Origin: Hepsetus odoe
Taxonomy: Eukaryota > Chordata > Actinopteri > Characiformes > Hepsetidae
Direction: 5' to 3'
Assembly (NCBI GenBank): GCA_017165825.1
Contig: CM029378.1
Location: 19,264,182 to 19,328,181 of the forward strand
Length of the DNA stretch: 64,000 nucleotides
A model generated the notes under the pieces. The model ran no database searches. It was not told the origin of the DNA and was given only the letters and a program-made list of their open reading frames with translations. The position numbers and the translations under genes are program-made. Below are positions 59,395 through 64,000 of the stretch, one piece after another. The stretch's first letter is position 1. The number at the start of each line of letters is the position of its first letter.

Positions 59395-59890
59395 GATGCT
59401 TCAAGTGCAAAGGTTTCGCAGGCACAGTCAAAATTTTCCTCATTAGTATACAGGAAATCTTTCATGTATTATGCATTGCTTAAAAAGCCATAGTGCCTCA
59501 GACACATTAGCAAACACAATAAAAAATGAGGACTACTTTAAAGAGCTCTCCGTCTCTCGTTGGGAATGAATGGATCTGGCGGAAGAAGATGTGTGAAGCG
59601 GCTTTGCTGCGCCCAAATCATAAGGAGCGGAGGGATAGGCGCTCTGCAGTGACGCGGCCCAGTGCTCAGTTTGGCGGAGCGGAGTGAGTGCGGCGGCTGG
59701 AGGAGAAACAGATTTAAATCCCTCCCCTGCTCGTGGTCCACACGGCGAACAACAGAAAAGGCGCAGAATAACCCCGTTTTTTCCTTTTTCTTTTCCTTTT
59801 CTTTTGCTCCCGCCACCGTTTTCATGCCCGAGCGGTAGGGCAGCGGCGGTGAAGTGTTCCGAGGGGTTTTTCACTCTCCCGTGGGAGGCC
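59395..59890 (+). promoter_or_regulatory. jmjd1c promoter / 5' UTR, CpG-rich
   Basis: From about 59570 the sequence becomes CpG-rich and leads into the jmjd1c start codon without a TATA box. The frame of the ATG is open upstream to about 59684 but contains no ATG. Confidence 0.6.
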
Positions 59891-60046
59891 ATGGCGGGGG
59901 AAGCGCGGCCGGAGCTGGTGGGGAAGCGGTTCCTCTGCGTGAGCGGCGAGGAGCCGTTGGAGCTCGGCCACATCGGCCGCTGGGCTTGGAGAGCCGGGGT
60001 GATCCGCGCAGTCAGCCACCGAGACACCGACAACACGGAGCTGACG
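59891..60046 (+). CDS. jmjd1c: jmjd1c (JmjC-domain histone demethylase-like protein), first coding exon
   Basis: Nuclear JmjC-family protein of the KDM3 group (TRIP8). Only the first 52 codons are in the window: MAGEARPELVGKRFLCVSGE, then a variable stretch, then WAWRAGVIRAVSHRDTDNTE and LT. The ELVGKRFLCV and WRAGVIRAVSHRD blocks match the JMJD1C N-terminus as I know it. The ATG lies in GAGGCCATGG, a good initiation context. The donor ACG|GTGAGT is in phase 0. The catalytic domain lies beyond the window. It is divergent from reep3, as in mammals. Fish have two jmjd1c copies; which one this is cannot be told. Confidence 0.92.
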
Positions 60047-63000
60047 GTGAGTGGCCGCCGCGCACCATACTCGCTCTGAACGGCGGGGTTTTCGGCTCTT
60101 CTGGGCTTCTGTTGCGCCTGGACGAAGCGCCGGAGCGGCGGGAGAGGAAAACGGCTAACGAGCTAACCGGAGAGACGCGGTGTATAATCCGTTTTACCAG
60201 CTGGAGGCTCGAAAAGACCAGCTTTCTGGATCGTAACGACTCGCTTACCATGTTTCAGCCGGGCGTTCAGTCAGCGTTAGTGTGAGCAGAGCAGACAGAG
60301 ACGTGTTCTTCATCTGTCAGCGGCGGTTTTCTACACATTTGAAACGTTAGCTCCGCTGCTAACGGCGTAAAGATGTGTTTACGCTCCACAGCTCTGTACA
60401 CAGACTCGCCAAATACTCGCTTTTTTGAAGACTATCACTCACACACACACAATCACAATATTTGACCTGTTCTCTATTTATTTATGGGAAAAATAAATAA
60501 TTAATCCACTCGTTCGCGCAAAAAAATGATTTATTATTGCTCTCGGTGTTATAACAACAACAGCATAATATTTATTATTTTAATTATGTTAATAAACAAC
60601 CATTTCCACCTTCTAAGCAGTTAAAATAATAACAGTATTTTTATAATACAAATAATAATAAAAAATATTTATAGTAATTCATTCTTATACGAATTAGGTT
60701 TTATTATTGCTATAATAATAATAATAATAATAATAGTAATAAATACTAATTTCTCAGGCATGTTGTTTGTGTTTATAGTGGACATTTTTCCTGTATATGT
60801 TGCAACTCCTCTCCAGTCGGTTCCAGCCAACATGGCATTTGTGTTTCCATGTCTGTGCTTAATCTTAAAACACTTAACTGAGTCTAACGGGCCTTTGTAG
60901 TCGAGATGTTTTGTTCTCCAGATGTAGGGTTGAAGAAGGATGCCAGCTTTTGTTTTCCTCATTTTCCCCTTCTGTTCTTTTCTCCTGTAAGAAGCATTGG
61001 CGGATGAACTGTTGTTACAGTAAAATGCTGATAATTAGATCCAGCGCTTATTTCACAGCTGCTAATTAAGAGACTGTTAAAGGGGCAGCTGAAAGGAACA
61101 GCCTCCCATTCGATGCTCCGTGGTGAGGACGAGGAGAGTGAGATGATCTCGACCCCTCGGATTCTTTCACAGAAGTGCCCGCAGACAGGAAAGTGCCACC
61201 TTGCAGAGCGACTGAGCTGGAGCTGATGGCGCTGAATGGGGCAGCTTGGTCCATTGTGTTCATACAGTCCAGCGTGTACAGTATGCTGCTAGTTTGTTTT
61301 CAGGGATGTGGCCCGAGGTCACCAACTGCATTAGTGCTAATCAGCACAAACTGGGCAGGGGAAGAATTTTCCACACTGAATAGCCGGCCTGTCGAGGTCG
61401 AAAGTGTGTGAATGTGCGACCCGGCCTCGACTTTCTGCTCAGAATCAAAGCAATAGTGCAGTTAAATAAATAATAATTAGCCGCTGGCAGGAGAAATGGA
61501 ATCGATTTTAGGACGCAATTCCGAAACTTCAGTTTCAGTGTTAATGAGGATTGTCACTCAGATGGGTTGGTGTGCAGTTAAGGTCCTGGCGGCATGTTTC
61601 TAAGCATAAATCGCTGTGAGAAAATGAGCCTTTGTGGGTCTAGCATCTCTAGTTGCTATGGAAGTTCTGCTGGCTGTGCCTGCGATTACACTGCAGATGT
61701 TTTCTCTAAGCTAATTTAAACCTTTTGCTTTAAAAACTGTTTTTAAAAATATGAAGTGCGAGCTGGAGCAGGCCTTGGACACAGAGGTAGCAACTGGCTG
61801 TTAAGTGCTGGAAGTGGGCATGTGATTTGTGGCTTAGGAAAACAGCCCGTAACATGAGACTGTGGTGGTCATTCCTGGCCCTCCCCCCACTGCACCACAA
61901 CATAAAGACTGCTATGTTTAAGACCCCTCCAACACCCCATCTGAATCAGAGCTGTTCATTCTGCTAGAGTATACAGTCTGGCCTTTTGATGGCGAGCCAC
62001 AGTTTTGCTGTTTTAGGGATTTTTAGTGGGTTGCCAAGTGAAGTTCTTTGTTTAAATCTTTTGTAAATAGAGGAATCTTTAAAGCCAGGCCTTTAGCCCA
62101 TTAACTGTCTTTTCATTTTTCTATATCTGAATTACATCACACGGCCTCACGTAATCTTTTGCTGTCATAAAAAAGGGACAGGAGATATGACCGATATCAG
62201 TGGGAGTGTTTTACTGTTGACATGGCTGAATGGTCCAACATTAAGTGGCACACAAAAGCCTTGACCTACATGCAAATTGAATTAAACTGTTTCCTCAAAG
62301 TAACCGCACTACCCGAGAAAGTGGAAGGACGCCTCATGATTAAGTAAGTATTTTAAAGGCAGTTAAATCTTTCACTAGATTTCGTGAATGTGAAAGGAAG
62401 GCGTGTGTGTATCCTCACTGTTGTAATTAAACTCTGGATCTACAGGAAAACAAGACATTTGTCATATATTGCTGTTAATACAGTGTGATTGGCAGCTAGC
62501 GCTTCTGAGAAGGTGCAAAGGATTAAACATGATGACTGTACAAAGAATGTGAGCGAGCAAAAAAAAGGACCTGAAAAAGGATCTGTCTGATAGGATGATG
62601 GTCAGAAGGTTGTCATTGTCATGGATATGGTTGAATTGTGCATAGTGTCAAACGTGCAGTTTGTTTTTAGTTTGTCTAAGTGATGCTGGTCATGCAACAT
62701 TTCTTGACACTGTAATGTTTGTATTTATGCAAACTTTTTTTTTTTTTTTTTTTTTTTTTGCTGGATGCACTACATCCCAGCATTGACCTGTGTAATTAGC
62801 CCAGATGAAGGTCTTGTTTTGCAGCTCTGCTATCAGCCCCAGGTCCCTGTCTGCTGCATGTGTCAACAGTTGGCTGCCACTGACAGGCGCTTTTCCCAGA
62901 ATGCAGCCTCGCTAACCTAGAGTGACCTGCTTCCTGTAGCCGGGCCTCTCCTGGAAACGCTGCTTGTTGAGCTGGCTTAGAGACGGGAACACAGACCTGG

Positions 63001-64000
63001 AGGGAGGAATATCGTAGGCAGGGCAAAGAACAATAGCGCACTGATGTTTGTTCAAGGCACGTTATTATTCTCAGTGCTTTGCTACATTTAGCAGATTGGG
63101 CTGAGATCCAGTTGTACTAAAGTAAAATGTAAACAGGTTAATTCATTGTCCAGTTAAAATAATCTACTCTCAGCTCTTTGCTGCAAAATGACCTGAAAGA
63201 AAATGTCTAGTAGGGACCAGGTCCTTTAATGATGTACAGTGGGTTTAAATCGGCCGCTGTGTCAGTCCTTTTCTGAAGAAGGTCATAGTGGCAGTTAACT
63301 GTTTTGAATCTTTCAGTGAGGAGGTTTGTCCATCAAAAATTGCTTTCAGCAAAGTAAATAGAGCTTGTGGAGTATGTGCCTAAAAAATAATTTTATATTT
63401 TAACCAGGGATGTGTGACAATTTGTACCATTGTTGACAAATCATTGCTAAGATGATTATTTTATCATTGGACAAATGTTTAGATGTAGTGAACATTTCTA
63501 GTTAATGCTTTAATGACAAGTTTCTGGTTCTACACAATCATAATGTTCAGGTCATACAGAACTACAGAGCTAAATGTCTTCATTTAATTGTATTTTCACC
63601 ACACAGTGACCTCCAGCTACAAATGTGAAATGACCATGCTTTTACAATTTGTGCAAAACGTATCAGATGTCAGTTATAAGTTATACAGAACTGCTTGCCT
63701 TAACTTTGTATTGAAGGTCCGCAGTAAATGGAATAATAGGAATGCCCTTTCATTAGGTAAATAAAATCAGTTTATTTTAACTTCTGTTAAATGTTAAGAA
63801 CAATTTTTCCTTTCTCTGATTCCACATTTGGAGATAAAAGGTTCTTGCAGTGACATTGTGCTCTGTTTATGAATTGTGCAGATGCTCAGTTTTCTCTAAG
63901 TACTGAGAATGTCCGTATTATGATCAGAAAGGTTTATTATGATGTTGTTTATCACAATAACAATAAATATTATCATACTATTTTTACTATTTAAATCTAG
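60047..64000 (+). other. jmjd1c intron 1 (partial)
   Basis: No second coding exon (expected to begin VYVEFDDLEWD) was found. It holds an (ATA)n tract at 60711-60735 and a T25 run at 62735-62759. 61060-61430 and 62760-63040 are GC-richer and repeat-poor. The AT-rich remainder shows nothing recognisable. Confidence 0.65.

Noticed and set aside
59533..60036. 167-codon minus-strand frame across the jmjd1c first exon.
   Set aside because: Antisense shadow of the CpG-rich exon and leader; no motif and no splice or promoter support.
62182..62343. Possible exon in jmjd1c intron 1: AG acceptor (GGGACAG), open frame with ATG at 62222, and a strong donor GTAAGT at 62344.
   Set aside because: The frame that is open is not in phase with jmjd1c exon 1; in phase 0 it meets a stop at once. 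The acceptor has a poor pyrimidine tract and the peptide matches no family. An open stretch of this length is common by chance.

Overview
This window is vertebrate nuclear DNA, almost certainly from a teleost fish. The protein-coding exons are split by GT-AG introns and match fish/vertebrate exoc6, cyp26a1, reep3 and jmjd1c. The spaces between them are AT-rich and strewn with fish-type tRNA-derived SINEs, an L2-like LINE, small DNA transposons and CA/TA microsatellites. The family resemblance of the exons and repeats fits an otophysan (characin/catfish/zebrafish-like) fish, but that is an inference.

Layout. 1-181: intron end and last coding exon of exoc6 (+), with an apparent 2-nt frameshift. 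182-6500: exoc6 3' flank and a repeat nest: an L2-like LINE fragment (about 2870-4707) broken by SINE insertions, with more SINEs around it. 6500-8427: 5' regulatory region of cyp26a1, with a distal pair of DR5 retinoic-acid-response-like elements, a CCAAT/GC-box block, a perfect proximal DR5 and a TATA box. 8428-11073: complete seven-exon cyp26a1 (+), 491 residues, all exons in phase 0. About 11.4-37.5 kb: a 26-kb interval with no recognisable gene, containing SINEs, microsatellites, short tandem duplications, relics of another LINE, and several repeat-poor islands that could be regulatory. 37534-56234: complete eight-exon reep3 (-), 260 residues, including one GC-AG intron. 56235-59890: the interval between the divergent reep3 and jmjd1c, with a perfect CRE octamer, inverted CCAAT boxes and a long-inverted-repeat DNA transposon. 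59891-60046: first coding exon of jmjd1c (+); the rest of the window is its first intron.

Biology. Cyp26a1 is the retinoic-acid 4-hydroxylase that clears retinoic acid, and its promoter here carries the DR5 sites expected for feedback induction by its own substrate. Exoc6 is its usual vertebrate neighbour (exocyst subunit). Reep3 is an ER membrane-shaping, microtubule-associated protein, and Jmjd1c is a JmjC-family chromatin protein; these two are divergent neighbours in mammals as well. Cyp26c1, which lies between EXOC6 and CYP26A1 in tetrapods, is absent from the 8 kb between exoc6 and cyp26a1.

I found no CRISPR, phage, operon or wholly new gene system. The most informative unusual items are the tandemly copied splice-donor segment in cyp26a1 intron 1, the two-tier DR5 arrangement, the exoc6 frameshift, the reep3 GC-AG intron and the nested retroelements.
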